From: Bacteroidota bacterium
GTDB lineage: Bacteria; Bacteroidota; Ignavibacteria; Ignavibacteriales; Melioribacteraceae
Assembly (NCBI GenBank): GCA_023381535.1
Contig: JAMCSN010000283.1
Coordinates: 1-5,335, forward strand
DNA length: 5,335 bases
Direction: 5' to 3'
How positions within the stretch are numbered: the first letter of the stretch is position 1; the number at the start of each line of letters is the position of its first letter. Of this stretch, positions 4,901 to 5,335 are shown piece after piece. A program made the position numbers and the translations under genes. A model generated the notes under the pieces. That model searched no databases and was not told where the DNA came from. It worked only from the letters and a program-made list of their open reading frames with translations.

Positions 4901-5335
4901 ATGTCAGAATTAATTAAACTGATTGGGGCAAACGTTATAGCGGGATTCGTAATCTTGATTATTCTTTCTCTTAACATGAGGATGAGTGATTCCGCTAATC
5001 AATTGTATCAGGACACGTTTAATCAGAGAAACGCAATTACTTCGGCACAAATTCTTGAATATGATTTTTACAAGATCGGTTACGACGTTACGAGTAATAA
5101 AATTCTTCAGGCGGATTCCAGTATAATAAAATATTTATCCGATGTAGATAACAACGGAAGCATTGACACCGTAACTTACTACACCGGCAGCAAAACAGCA
5201 TTAACTAGTACTGCCAATCCGAACGACATGGAGTTATTCCGAAAACTGAATCAAACAATCAGCAGCATTTCAATCGTTACAAGATTCAATCTTTCCTACT
5301 TCGATTCTTCAAACGCAAATTTATCGTATGCGTCG
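4901..5335 (+). CDS. PilW-like pilin-type membrane protein (3' end outside window)
   Basis: ATG at 4901-4903, five bases after the preceding stop; open through the window edge (145 codons). An N-terminal hydrophobic helix (about 8-25, IGANVIAGFVILIILSLN) precedes a polar domain. ILEYDFYKIGYDV (about 51-63) resembles the D-x-x-x-x-G-Y motif at the end of the pilin helix in PilW-type minor pilins. K-Y-L-S-D-V-D-N-N-G-S-I-D-T-V-T-Y-Y (about 77-94) matches the family's aspartate-rich loop and fits a DxDxNGxxD calcium-binding pattern (D81, D83, N85, D89). Like its upstream partner it has no canonical prepilin leader. No Shine-Dalgarno is present, so translational coupling is likely. The pair is probably the beginning of a pilus- or secretion-type operon continuing beyond the window. 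Fold assignment rests on motif order only; product function is unknown. Confidence 0.72.
   Translation, partial: MSELIKLIGANVIAGFVILIILSLNMRMSDSANQLYQDTFNQRNAITSAQILEYDFYKIGYDVTSNKILQADSSIIKYLSDVDNNGSIDTVTYYTGSKTALTSTANPNDMELFRKLNQTISSISIVTRFNLSYFDSSNANLSYAS

Overview
The window is a moderately AT-rich bacterial chromosomal segment, most likely from the Bacteroidota/Ignavibacteriota/Chlorobi side of the tree. Reasons: a promoter candidate of the Bacteroidota type (TTTG, 20 nt, TAnnTTT) sits before the cytochrome gene; most starts lack a strong Shine-Dalgarno; and a solo four-helix-bundle (23S rRNA intervening-sequence type) gene is wrapped in degenerate RGCYGAN heptamers, an arrangement I associate with those genomes. 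This placement is inference, with no rRNA or marker gene to settle it.

Layout. Bases 1-890 (+) hold the last 295 codons of a class I fructose-bisphosphate aldolase of the FbaB/DhnA type, ending at a clear intrinsic terminator. A second hairpin just after it terminates transcription from the opposite side, so the two units converge at about 917-979. From 1007 to 4131 four genes lie on the minus strand. In transcription order they are an isoprenylcysteine-methyltransferase-like membrane protein, a secreted N-acetylmuramoyl-L-alanine amidase with a Cu-amine-oxidase-N-like domain and an AMIN-like domain, a four-helix-bundle protein, and a membrane-anchored monohaem cytochrome c. The first two are tightly coupled (TAG-TGA-ATG in one frame). 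The four-helix-bundle gene looks like a cassette dropped between the amidase and the cytochrome gene, because imperfect inverted heptamer arrays bound it on both sides.

After a 278-bp divergent intergenic region with several short repeats, two plus-strand genes (4410-4895 and 4901 to the window end) encode small N-terminally membrane-anchored proteins. They look like minor pilins of the MshD/PilV and PilW kind but lack the usual prepilin G-F-T-L-I-E leader. They are probably the start of a longer cell-surface/pilus-type operon.

Most of the window is ordinary housekeeping and envelope content. The items most worth a second look are the heptamer-bounded four-helix-bundle cassette, whose array encodes the protein's own C-terminus, and the non-canonical pilin-like pair. 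I did not find a convincing new multi-gene defence or mobile system.
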